This document shows positions 18,132 through 26,863 of a stretch of DNA of 33,743 nucleotides, piece after piece. Numbering within the stretch: the stretch's first letter is position 1; each line of letters starts with the position of its first letter. The translations under genes were made by a program, and so were the position numbers. This stretch comes from an uncultured Oscillospiraceae bacterium. GTDB lineage: Bacteria > Bacillota > Clostridia > Oscillospirales > Oscillospiraceae. Below the pieces are notes generated by a model. That model saw only the letters and a list, made by a program, of their open reading frames with translations. It was not told the origin of the DNA and searched no databases. The stretch lies in NCBI GenBank assembly GCA_947625945.1, contig CANQQI010000008.1:1-33743 (forward strand), in the 5' to 3' direction.

Positions 18132-19835
18132 ATGAAAGGCAAAAAAGAAAAAACCAAAATGAGGTTCAGATGGTGGCAGATCATAATGATCATTTTGGCT
18201 GCGGTCATCACATTTATGGTTGTCGCTGGTGTCATTGGTTACAGCATCTCTCGTGCCCGGCGGGGAAATATCTATGTCTATACCCAGGAGGTGCGGCAGA
18301 TCAAGGACCCGGAGGGATTCGGTACCGTGGAGGTCTTTACAATGCCCTTAGACCCTGCGGTCCCGGTGGATCGAGCCTGCTACACGCCTTCCGGCAGAGT
18401 CCTTTTAAGTTATGACGAAGGCCAAGACACCGTGATCTGTACCATGAACGATGACGGCACCGCCTGTTTAGAGCTGTTCCGCGGAAAGGTGCCAGGAAAA
18501 TACCGGCTGATGCTTTGCCAGGACAATGCTAGGGTGCTTCTGGGCGATGCCATGCTGGAGTGCCCTGAAGGACAAACGCTGGATACCTGTGCCCCAGGCG
18601 CCGCCATATTGATTCCCGTGGAGTTTCCCGCTGCATTTGCTGACGATCCCGCTGTGACCAGCAAATGGACGGAGATCATTTTTTCACCTGACGGCCAATA
18701 TATCGCTTGGACCATCCGACGCAGTGACTGCGGAGCTGCTAACGCCATTGGACGGCTGGTGCGCTATGATGACCGCTATGTAATCGAGGACGCCAAATAC
18801 ATCAGCGCCATGAATGCATATTCCCCGGACCCGGAGCATGATGGCCAGCTTCTTTACAGTCCTGTTATCGGCGGCGAGGTCAAGCAATTTGTCCACGGTG
18901 GGGCAGCAATTTCCTTAGTGGGCGCTGATCCCTGCGGTATGGGAGATTCTGTCATACAAGATATTGCCACCGGCGAGGTCCTTCAGGTGACCCACTGCCC
19001 AGGTTATGACGAAACGACCCTGCTGTCCCCTGACGAGAAGCTGGGTATTGTCATGACCAGCCGCTTTTCTAAGTCTTCCGATCTGGCCGTGCTGGGCCTG
19101 GTTCCCAGGCCCTACGGTGACCCACTTCACAACATCATGGCTCAGATCTATATGTATAGCATCACAGGTGTTCGCAACTCGCGCCAGGGCAATATCGGTC
19201 CGGCGCTCATCGATATGGCACGTTCCATGGAGGAGCCCGGCTATGTCGGAGTGGATCTTAGCGACCCGGAGGGGAACTGGGTGTACCACTCTCCCATGTC
19301 CTGGAAGAATGACAGTACGCGCGCAATGTGGATGGAGCGGCAGCGAAATGGAAACGGCATCCGCATCCAGATCGTCTCGCTGCCGGAATACCAGCCCGGT
19401 CCTCCGGTGGCGACGGTGGAAACGCCCCAGGCTGGTGATTACGGCGATACCTCGATCGGAGATCCCACTGTTCACGGCAGGATTCCGGGTAAGGTTTCCG
19501 GGTATGCGGAGATCACCAAGGAGAGCGGGTTTCTGGGCGTAACGACTGTGACGGTCACCTATGAGAATTACAGCGACGACGGCAGGTATTATTTCAACGG
19601 CACGGAGCGCTCCAGCGGTTCCGTCATAACGGCTACCAGCTACACTTCCCATATCCGCGTGACCAATGCGGACGGAAAGGAGCTTGGCGGCATGGATGTG
19701 GAGCTTCGTTTTAGTGCGGCATACCGGCTTTCTTCCATATTTAAGGGTGCCACGCCAGAGCTGGATCTGAGCCAAAGCTCCGGTACCGCCACATGGGACA
19801 CGGTCACGGAAGATATTTCCGTTCTTGCCCCGTGA
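18132..19835 (+). CDS. Membrane-anchored extracellular beta-rich (TolB/PD40 propeller-like) protein of unknown function
   Basis: Start MKGKKEKTK with GGAGG upstream; single N-terminal TM (WWQIIMIILAAVITFMVVAGVIGYSI); repeated IIFSPDGQYIAW / LLSPDEKLGIV motifs. Confidence 0.7.
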   Translation: MKGKKEKTKMRFRWWQIIMIILAAVITFMVVAGVIGYSISRARRGNIYVYTQEVRQIKDPEGFGTVEVFTMPLDPAVPVDRACYTPSGRVLLSYDEGQDTVICTMNDDGTACLELFRGKVPGKYRLMLCQDNARVLLGDAMLECPEGQTLDTCAPGAAILIPVEFPAAFADDPAVTSKWTEIIFSPDGQYIAWTIRRSDCGAANAIGRLVRYDDRYVIEDAKYISAMNAYSPDPEHDGQLLYSPVIGGEVKQFVHGGAAISLVGADPCGMGDSVIQDIATGEVLQVTHCPGYDETTLLSPDEKLGIVMTSRFSKSSDLAVLGLVPRPYGDPLHNIMAQIYMYSITGVRNSRQGNIGPALIDMARSMEEPGYVGVDLSDPEGNWVYHSPMSWKNDSTRAMWMERQRNGNGIRIQIVSLPEYQPGPPVATVETPQAGDYGDTSIGDPTVHGRIPGKVSGYAEITKESGFLGVTTVTVTYENYSDDGRYYFNGTERSSGSVITATSYTSHIRVTNADGKELGGMDVELRFSAAYRLSSIFKGATPELDLSQSSGTATWDTVTEDISVLAP

Positions 19836-19852
19836 CAGGTAAATAGAACGAA

Positions 19853-19890
19853 CCCCGGTAAAAGCGGCACATTTCCTGCTTTTACCGGGG
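19853..19890 (+). terminator. Rho-independent terminator
   Basis: CCCCGGTAAAAGC / GCTTTTACCGGGG (13-bp arms) followed by CTTTCT, directly after the 572-aa gene. Confidence 0.8.
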
Positions 19891-19971
19891 CTTTCTATAA
19901 CAGATTCTTTCTCCACCAAAATCGGTGCTTCCGCAGACGCCAGGGGTGATAGACTGGACCGTTACCTGCTT

Positions 19972-21738
19972 TTAATGGTTCTTCCTCTTGGCCTTCTGTG
20001 CTTCTTTCTTTGCGCGTTTGCTCAAAACCTTATTGTTCTCCGTCTCAAAGTCCAGGCCTTTCCGGGCACAACGCTCTTTTAACTCCCGGATACGGGTCTC
20101 CTCCGCCAGGCGCTCCTGCTCTGCAATTTCCAGACGTTCCTGTTCGTCAGCCGGAATGTACTCGATACCCAAGGCGGCGCACTCCGCGACCTTTCGTTCC
20201 TGAAGCTCTTTTGAAACTTTTGGAAGATACTTTTCCAAATCGAATATGAAGAAAAACACGACAAACATCATCACACCAATGATGATATAGCTCCCTTGAT
20301 ATGCAAAATTGATCCATGTCGTAGCGGCGGCCGTTTGATCTGCATACAGCGGGATGTTATCTGTGGAAATCCCGATCTGCTGAGGCTGTGTATAGCCTGA
20401 CAACATCAGTCCCAAATTGAATAGGCCCTGCGCGATTCCGACGCCGATCATCATGCCCGCACTGGTAAATCCACCTGTCAGGCCGTCACAACGGACACCT
20501 GTTTTCCATTCCACATGGTCAATGACGTCTCCCATATAAGAGGTGATCACATACGCGACACCGATGTTGCCGATGCCGCCCAATGCGGTGCCTATGTAAA
20601 TCATCATTCTGCTTCCTGCATTCATAAACGCGAACACGGAGCCCAGCGCAACAAGGATCGATCCGCCCCAAATACAGGTGCGCCGTCCAAATTTCTTCAT
20701 AAGCGGCAGCAGCAGCAAGATGCCGGGTCCCATAGGCGACAGTGCGATCATTTGAAAGCTCGCCTGAATGGTAGCAAACTGACCATAGGCATTGCCCTGC
20801 ACGACCCATCCGGAATAATAGACCAGGGAAATGTTTCTCATATTTGCCAAGATCTGCTGGACGATCATGACCAGAACAAAACTGATCCAGTACTTGTCCT
20901 GGACACATGCCTTGAGCTGTTCCAGCAGAGACGCTTCCCGTTGCGATTCGGTAAGCAGTGACTTTCCAGTTGAATCTTTGATACCGGTCATATTCCGGCG
21001 TTCTTCTGTCACCCGCTCACGGGTATAGAAATACTGAACAAAAGCCAACGGAATCGCCAGGAGCGCAATTGCCGACATACATACGAAGTAGCCCTTTGCG
21101 TTATCACCGTTTACAGCCGCCGTTGCAGCGGAAAGTACCATTGGGAACAGGATCGATGCCAAACCGGTCCCAACATTCAGCGTAATCCGGTCCGCCATGG
21201 CATTGTTCTTCCGCTGATTCACATTTCTTGTAGACAGTGCGGAGGACAGCTCCTTGGACATATTCCACATGGTGTAGGCGACACAGTAGTATAGGTTATA
21301 GGAAATAACGACCCATACCGCCTGCACAACCGGATTACTTACCGGAATCCAGAACATGAGAATAATACTGATCGCAACAATCGGCGCGGAAATAATCATC
21401 CATGGCCGGACCTTGCCCTGACGGCAGGTGGTATGGTCGATGACCCAGCACATGACCAAATTTGTTATGGCATCTAAAATTTTGGAAATTACCGGGAAAA
21501 GCACCATGAATGTGGCGATCCATGCTGCCCGATCAACTGTAAACCCGATAATGTCTGTAAGATACTGGTTAAAATAACTGTTTACAACAGATTGGCCCAG
21601 CAGCATTCCGTATGGTCCGATGACATAGCCCAACCACATTTCTTTTTTAGTCGTGTTGGCGGATGTGATCCGAGAGTTCCATTTCGGACTGCTGAAGGCA
21701 TTCGCAAGCAGTCCACGTCTTTCTTTTACAGCATTCAT
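19972..21738 (-). CDS. GPH-family MFS symporter with charged C-terminal tail, close paralog of 10943..12757
   Basis: 588 aa; MNAVKERRGLLANAFSSPKWNSRITSANTTKKEMWLGYVIGPYGMLLGQS... aligns along its length with the 604-aa protein. Confidence 0.88.
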   Translation of the reverse strand: MNAVKERRGLLANAFSSPKWNSRITSANTTKKEMWLGYVIGPYGMLLGQSVVNSYFNQYLTDIIGFTVDRAAWIATFMVLFPVISKILDAITNLVMCWVIDHTTCRQGKVRPWMIISAPIVAISIILMFWIPVSNPVVQAVWVVISYNLYYCVAYTMWNMSKELSSALSTRNVNQRKNNAMADRITLNVGTGLASILFPMVLSAATAAVNGDNAKGYFVCMSAIALLAIPLAFVQYFYTRERVTEERRNMTGIKDSTGKSLLTESQREASLLEQLKACVQDKYWISFVLVMIVQQILANMRNISLVYYSGWVVQGNAYGQFATIQASFQMIALSPMGPGILLLLPLMKKFGRRTCIWGGSILVALGSVFAFMNAGSRMMIYIGTALGGIGNIGVAYVITSYMGDVIDHVEWKTGVRCDGLTGGFTSAGMMIGVGIAQGLFNLGLMLSGYTQPQQIGISTDNIPLYADQTAAATTWINFAYQGSYIIIGVMMFVVFFFIFDLEKYLPKVSKELQERKVAECAALGIEYIPADEQERLEIAEQERLAEETRIRELKERCARKGLDFETENNKVLSKRAKKEAQKAKRKNH

Positions 21739-21760
21739 GGTTCTCCTCCTTACTTTGAAA

Positions 21761-22618
21761 TTATCCGATTAAGCAAGCCGGATTATCGTGGGTCATGATG
21801 TACACCTGCCTATGATTGAATCCCCGGTCTAGCATCGCATCCATAAACATCATCAGGCTCTCCACAGGATATTCAGCCCGAATCTGCCCACGGTCTGTGG
21901 AGAGAAATACATTCTCAGCACCCAACTCCCGAATTGTAAGGGCCATATAATCCGCTGAAACAAGATTGTGCCCAATATCCAGCCAGAGTTTTTCGACCAT
22001 CGCGCCTTTTTTGACAAAGGCCTTTTGGACTTCTATGGGCAGACTCGTACAATTCCAATCTGGGTGGGTCAAGACGCACTTCACTCCCATGTCGCAGGCT
22101 GCATAGATCACTGCCGCGGATTCCCCAAGACTGATATGACCCGTGGCCACCACAGCGCCGTACTGCTTAATTAACTCCAGGATCTCATATACTTCGGGCT
22201 TTAGAGTCCCATCTTCATTCAACACTCTGATTCCGGAGGCAGCCTGCTTGCCCCCGACGGCAGCTACATACTCGATATGGTTGTGTGCCTGGATCGTTGG
22301 CATCCAAACCATTTTCGCCCCAAGCCGCAGGCTGGTCTCAACGGCCTGTGGGTTTAAGCCGCCCACAGAGCTGTTTAGGACGATAGAGCCATATGCTTTG
22401 GTATTGAACTTACCGCAGCTGTTTACCAACGCCGCTCTTGCGGCAGTGGAACCACTGTGATTTTTAAGCATGACGCCTGCCATCCCGTAATCATTCGCCA
22501 TGGCTGTTAATTCAAAGTCATTGACAATTCGCGGTAAAGTGTCCGGCGCTGTGTGGGTATGCAGGTCATACGCGCCTGCCATCAATTCCAAGACGGCTTC
22601 ATGCTGGGGTTGGTACAT
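21761..22618 (-). CDS. DUF6282-type putative metal-dependent (amido)hydrolase
   Basis: 285 aa; AYDLHTHTAPDTLPRIVNDFEL, GVMLKNHSGSTAARA, GHISLGES, VLTHPDWNCTSLP: metal-ligand-type His/Asp motifs. Confidence 0.72.
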   Translation of the reverse strand: MYQPQHEAVLELMAGAYDLHTHTAPDTLPRIVNDFELTAMANDYGMAGVMLKNHSGSTAARAALVNSCGKFNTKAYGSIVLNSSVGGLNPQAVETSLRLGAKMVWMPTIQAHNHIEYVAAVGGKQAASGIRVLNEDGTLKPEVYEILELIKQYGAVVATGHISLGESAAVIYAACDMGVKCVLTHPDWNCTSLPIEVQKAFVKKGAMVEKLWLDIGHNLVSADYMALTIRELGAENVFLSTDRGQIRAEYPVESLMMFMDAMLDRGFNHRQVYIMTHDNPACLIG

Positions 22619-22652
22619 ATCCGTTTCTCCTCCCTATGAACAATAATAGACC

Positions 22653-23834
22653 TTATTTTATTTCATACGTCCTTCGGGCAATGCCCAGCTCCTCATCGGT
22701 GGGGATCACCCGCACGCAGACTGCGGAATCCGGCGTGGAGATCACCGCCATTCCTTGGCAGCCTTCGTTTTTTGCTTTGTCCAACCGGACACCCAGGGGG
22801 GCCAATTTTTCGCAGACCATTTTCCGGATCAGCGGGGCGTGTTCCCCGATCCCGGCGGTGAACACCAGATCGTCCAGCCGCCCCAGGTCCAGATAAAAAG
22901 CACCGATATAGTGAACGATGCCGGATACGAACACGTCGATGGCCAATTTGGCCCGGGCATTTCCGGCGGCGGCAGCCTCCTGAATATAGCGCAGGTCGCC
23001 GCTGACCCCGGAGAGCCCTAAAAGACCGCCCTTTTTCTGGAAGCCATCCATAATTTCTTCTTCGGTGAGACCTTGACTGCGCAGGAAAGACACCATGCTG
23101 GCGTCCATGTCGCCTACCCGGTTGGCGTGGATCAGGCCAGACTCCAGAGACATCCCGAAGCTGGTATCCACGCTTTTCCCATTCAGGATCGCGCAGACGG
23201 AGCAGCTTCCGCCCAAGTGGCAGGAAATGGCGGCATATTCCCGCTTTTCTCCGTTGAGGACATCGGCGATATAACTGTGAGACGCGCTGTGATAGCCAAG
23301 ACGCTGCACGCCGTACTTTTCGTACCATTCGTAGGGAACGCCGAAAAGCCGCCGCTCCAAGGGGATGTCCCGGTGAAAAGCGGTTTCGAAGGCGCCGACG
23401 AACCGAGCGTGGGGCAGCGCCTCCCGCATCACTTCGATAGCCTTGATATAGGCGGCGTTGTGTACCGGCGCCAGGGGCAGCCAGTCCCGCATTCCCCGCA
23501 AAACCGGCTCGTCGATCTCATGGACACCGAAAAAGCCCTTTGACAAGGTCGCTTTGAAGCCCACCCGTTCGATCTCCTCTACACGGGAAAGAACTGCTCC
23601 TTCGCCCTCTGTCAAGCATCCCAGGAACCGCCGGATTCCGGTCTGATAGTCAGGGATATCCTGACCGGTAAGGGTATAATCGATACCGGACGCGTAGCTT
23701 TGAAAGCCAAAGATGGCGTCATTCCGGCTGCCGACCCGCTCTGTCCAGCCCCGGGCCAGCACCCGGGCCTCCGGCATCTCATAGAGCTTGAATTTCAGGG
23801 AGGTGCTGCCCACGTTGCAAACCAGAATTTTCAT
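22653..23834 (-). CDS. Divergent acetate/propionate-kinase-family (ASKHA) kinase
   Basis: Start at MKILVCNVGSTSLKFKLYEM with GGAGGG upstream; AFETAFHRDIP, HLGGSCSVCAILNGKSVDTSFG, FTAGIGEHAPLIR. Several canonical acetokinase motifs altered. Confidence 0.88.
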   Translation of the reverse strand: MKILVCNVGSTSLKFKLYEMPEARVLARGWTERVGSRNDAIFGFQSYASGIDYTLTGQDIPDYQTGIRRFLGCLTEGEGAVLSRVEEIERVGFKATLSKGFFGVHEIDEPVLRGMRDWLPLAPVHNAAYIKAIEVMREALPHARFVGAFETAFHRDIPLERRLFGVPYEWYEKYGVQRLGYHSASHSYIADVLNGEKREYAAISCHLGGSCSVCAILNGKSVDTSFGMSLESGLIHANRVGDMDASMVSFLRSQGLTEEEIMDGFQKKGGLLGLSGVSGDLRYIQEAAAAGNARAKLAIDVFVSGIVHYIGAFYLDLGRLDDLVFTAGIGEHAPLIRKMVCEKLAPLGVRLDKAKNEGCQGMAVISTPDSAVCVRVIPTDEELGIARRTYEIK

Positions 23835-23835
23835 C

Positions 23836-24021
23836 TCAGTCCAGCCCTCCCAGTACCGCCAAAATCTCCTGCATTTCCCGGTCTCCGCCGGCAACGGGCT
23901 TCCAGTCCACCTGCACGGTTTGATAGCCCTGCTTTTCCAGCGCCTCGGCAAAGAGTTTCGGCCCCACATTCACCGTTATCAATTCCGAACGGAACAGGCT
24001 CAAAATTTTATCACAATTCAT
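23836..24021 (-). CDS. Small protein matching the FdrA C-terminal domain, encoded as a separate ORF
   Basis: MNCDKILSLFRSELITVNVGPKLFAEALEKQGYQTVQVDWKPVAGGDREMQEILAVLGGLD, like the end of E. coli FdrA as I recall it (VINIGLRSFALEL...VVHYQWSPVAGGNKKLARLLERL). GAGAGGGA before the ATG. Confidence 0.82.
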   Translation of the reverse strand: MNCDKILSLFRSELITVNVGPKLFAEALEKQGYQTVQVDWKPVAGGDREMQEILAVLGGLD

Positions 24022-25582
24022 GTTGATCCCTCTCTTGCTTCTGACGGATGATCTCACCGGCCAGCATGGCCGCCCGGCGGTTGGTTTTGCATACCAGCAC
24101 CCCAGCATCCTCCAGCTTTTTCCTCTGATCATTTACATTTTGAAAATCTGCGTCAGTACCTAAAACGGACGCGACAAACACGATTTGCCGTCCCGCGGCT
24201 GCCGTCTGAGCCTGGGCTTTTCGGATATCGTCCAGCACGAATCCCACCGGGTCCATGTGCCCCGGGGGCGTCAGAATAAAGTCCAGCAGGATGACCGCCG
24301 TCTCCGGATCGGCCGCCTCCCGCAGAATCGCAGGCCGGCGGACGCCGGGATCGATGGCCGGATGGGGCCGCCCCCGGGTAAACTCCTCCTCGCCATAGTC
24401 TACGCAGGCGTTGCAAACGCTTCTGTGGGAATCTGGCAACCGCCACTGCTCTTTCAGAGGGCAGTTGGAATAAACCGGACCGATTCCCTCCACCAGGGTG
24501 TGCATGGCCTCGTCCATGAAGGTGCCTCCGCTGAAGGCGCCCCGGACATACTTCTGCTCCCTTGCCAAGCATGGCACGACCTGTGCCGCCCGCTCCCGGA
24601 TCTGAGCCTCCGTTTCTAAAGGATAGTCTTTTCCAATCAGCCGGAGGCATTTTTGCGCACAGTCATCCAGGTCTGCCGCCCAGATAGCGCCGGTCCGTTC
24701 CACAGCCGCCCGGTCGCTGCTCATAAACATGGCTACCACCGGCTTTTTGCACCGGGAAACCCGGTCCAGAATGGCCGGTTCCACCTGATTGCCGATGCGG
24801 CGGGCAATGAGGGCAATATAGGCCGTCTCCGGATCTGCCTCCAGAGCGTCGATGCCCATGAGCATCATGATACCGCCCACCTCATTTTTCAGATCGTTGC
24901 CGCCGGTGCCGATGGTCTGCGAAACGCCGCTGCCGGCCTCGTGCAAAATGGCTGCCACATGCTGGATGCCCACGCCGGAGGCTCCACAAATTCCAAAGGG
25001 GCCCCGATTGTTCACGCTTGCCAGCACCAGCGCCGCGCCATTGATATTGGCAACGCCGCAGTCCGGTCCCATGCACAGCAGGCCCTTTTCCCGGGCCAGC
25101 TCCTTCATCTCCCGCTCCTGGGAAAGCGGAACATTATTGCTGAATACCACGCAGTGCAGTCCGGCGTTCAGTGCCTTTTTGACCTCCGCCAAGGCATACT
25201 CCCCGGGCACGGCAACGGAACACAGGTTTGCTCTGGGGCAGGCTTCCACCGCCGCCTTGATGGAGGGGTAGGCTTTCGGCAGGTCCTCCCCTTCCCCGTT
25301 TTCCTCCTGCTTTGGCGCCAGATTGGCCTCCACCGCCGCCACGGCGGCGTCAAAAGCCGCCTGGGATTCCGCTCGGGCCGCCACCACATAGCAGCTACCG
25401 TCGCAGCCCTTGATTTCCTCAGTCAACAGGCAGATGTCCGCAAGGATGTCCTTAAACGGCTCTGTTGCCATGCCGGCATAGCCGATTTCCAAGCCTGGCT
25501 GCTCGTTGAGAATGCTGGCGGCCAGCAGCGTTTCCAGAGAATCGATATATCTGCCTCGCTCTACTTTCGTATAGTTGTTCAT
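24011..25582 (-). CDS. fdrA: FdrA / AllF-like protein (succinyl-CoA-synthetase-like fold; oxamate transcarbamylase-related)
   Basis: 523 aa; EKGLLCMGPDCGVANINGAAL, GICGASGVGIQHVA, TIGTGGNDLKNEVGGIMML, FSGGTFMDEA, GRPHPAIDPGVRR. Confidence 0.88.
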   Translation of the reverse strand: MNNYTKVERGRYIDSLETLLAASILNEQPGLEIGYAGMATEPFKDILADICLLTEEIKGCDGSCYVVAARAESQAAFDAAVAAVEANLAPKQEENGEGEDLPKAYPSIKAAVEACPRANLCSVAVPGEYALAEVKKALNAGLHCVVFSNNVPLSQEREMKELAREKGLLCMGPDCGVANINGAALVLASVNNRGPFGICGASGVGIQHVAAILHEAGSGVSQTIGTGGNDLKNEVGGIMMLMGIDALEADPETAYIALIARRIGNQVEPAILDRVSRCKKPVVAMFMSSDRAAVERTGAIWAADLDDCAQKCLRLIGKDYPLETEAQIRERAAQVVPCLAREQKYVRGAFSGGTFMDEAMHTLVEGIGPVYSNCPLKEQWRLPDSHRSVCNACVDYGEEEFTRGRPHPAIDPGVRRPAILREAADPETAVILLDFILTPPGHMDPVGFVLDDIRKAQAQTAAAGRQIVFVASVLGTDADFQNVNDQRKKLEDAGVLVCKTNRRAAMLAGEIIRQKQERDQHEL

Positions 25583-25594
25583 ATCCTATCCTCC

Positions 25595-26863
25595 TCACAT
25601 CCGCGCCGGTGTAAGCCGGAGCGCCTCCCGGTAGATTCCACGCAACGCATCCTTGAAGCATTCCATAGGCAGCTCCGCCGCTCCGGCGCCACCCTGCCCG
25701 CCGCGCTTCAGAGCGGAACCTCCGTGGCTGATAGGCAGAATGTTATAGCCCACCACCTTGCGGGCATCCAGACCCACCGGAAAGCCTCGGAAGTCATCCC
25801 AGGGAATGGGGGCAAAGGTATGCTCCCCCAGGGATACCGCCCGGGCCTTTTCCGTCCGGTCCCGCGCCTCGGCGATATTGGAGCCGGTCATCCGCATATA
25901 GGCCGGACCAGCGATGGCGGACATCCCACCCAAGCCGTAGACCTCCGTGACGCAGCTGTCCCCCAGGTAGCCCAGCAGATCCGCCTCTGTATAGGACGGA
26001 TTCAGGAATGTGCCCTTGATTACAGGCGCCGGGGCGGTGTACCACCGATTTCCGGTCCCCGCAAGCTGAATGCCAAATTCCACGCCGTTGCCGCCCATGC
26101 CTGCCAGAACCGTGGACAGGGGCACCTGCTTCATGGTTGCGGTCAGGCTCTCCACGCCTGCCATCATGGGATGCAGGAAGAATCGGTCGTTGGCGGCGAA
26201 ATGCCGAATCATGGCGTCCCGCTCCGAATCCTCCTGGTCCAGCATCCAGGGAATGACCTGTAGCGCCAGATACATGGATGCCGCCGGTTGGCGATTGTGA
26301 TTTTCGTCGCCCATGCCGGCGGTCTTTGCCAGCACAGTCACCAAATCGATTCCACCGGCAGCCCGAACCGCCCTGCCCAGAGCGGGACCGTAGTGATCCC
26401 GGAACCAGCATAGGTCTCGCTCCACATCTTCGTCATAAAAGCCCCAGCGCAGGCATTTGGGATTGGGGCCGGGGTGAATGGGGGCGTAGCCCCTTCCGCC
26501 GAAAACCCGGTCCTGGGCGATCATCACCGGCATACTGGCGGACACCACCATGCTGGCGGCGCAGCCGCACTGATGGTCCTGGGCAGGTTCCACGGTGATT
26601 TCTCCCCGCAGGACCATCTGCCAGGCCTCTTCCGAGGTCGTGGCCAGTTTTTCATGAACGGCCGCGCCGCAAACCGCGGTACGGATGGGCGTGGTGAGCC
26701 GCTCCACAGGAAGGGGTGGGCCAGGCACGAGAATCCTGGTCCGGGTCATCCCGGGGATGACCTCCAACGCCGGCCGGACATCGATCCATACCGGCCGGCC
26801 CTTGAGGAGGATCTCCATCACTCGGTCATTGGCAGCGTTGACTTGTTGCTCGATGGTCATCAT
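25595..26863 (-). CDS. ylbE: DUF1116 family protein (YlbE/AllG-like)
   Basis: 422 aa; VWIDVRPALEVIPGMTR, DHQCGCAASMVVSASMPVMIAQDRVFGGRGYAPIHPGPNPKCLRWGFYD; adjacent to fdrA as in E. coli. Confidence 0.85.
   Translation of the reverse strand: MMTIEQQVNAANDRVMEILLKGRPVWIDVRPALEVIPGMTRTRILVPGPPLPVERLTTPIRTAVCGAAVHEKLATTSEEAWQMVLRGEITVEPAQDHQCGCAASMVVSASMPVMIAQDRVFGGRGYAPIHPGPNPKCLRWGFYDEDVERDLCWFRDHYGPALGRAVRAAGGIDLVTVLAKTAGMGDENHNRQPAASMYLALQVIPWMLDQEDSERDAMIRHFAANDRFFLHPMMAGVESLTATMKQVPLSTVLAGMGGNGVEFGIQLAGTGNRWYTAPAPVIKGTFLNPSYTEADLLGYLGDSCVTEVYGLGGMSAIAGPAYMRMTGSNIAEARDRTEKARAVSLGEHTFAPIPWDDFRGFPVGLDARKVVGYNILPISHGGSALKRGGQGGAGAAELPMECFKDALRGIYREALRLTPARM

Noticed and set aside
24653-26263. 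536-aa plus-strand ORF
   Set aside because: Antisense to fdrA and the DUF1116 gene, both strongly supported.
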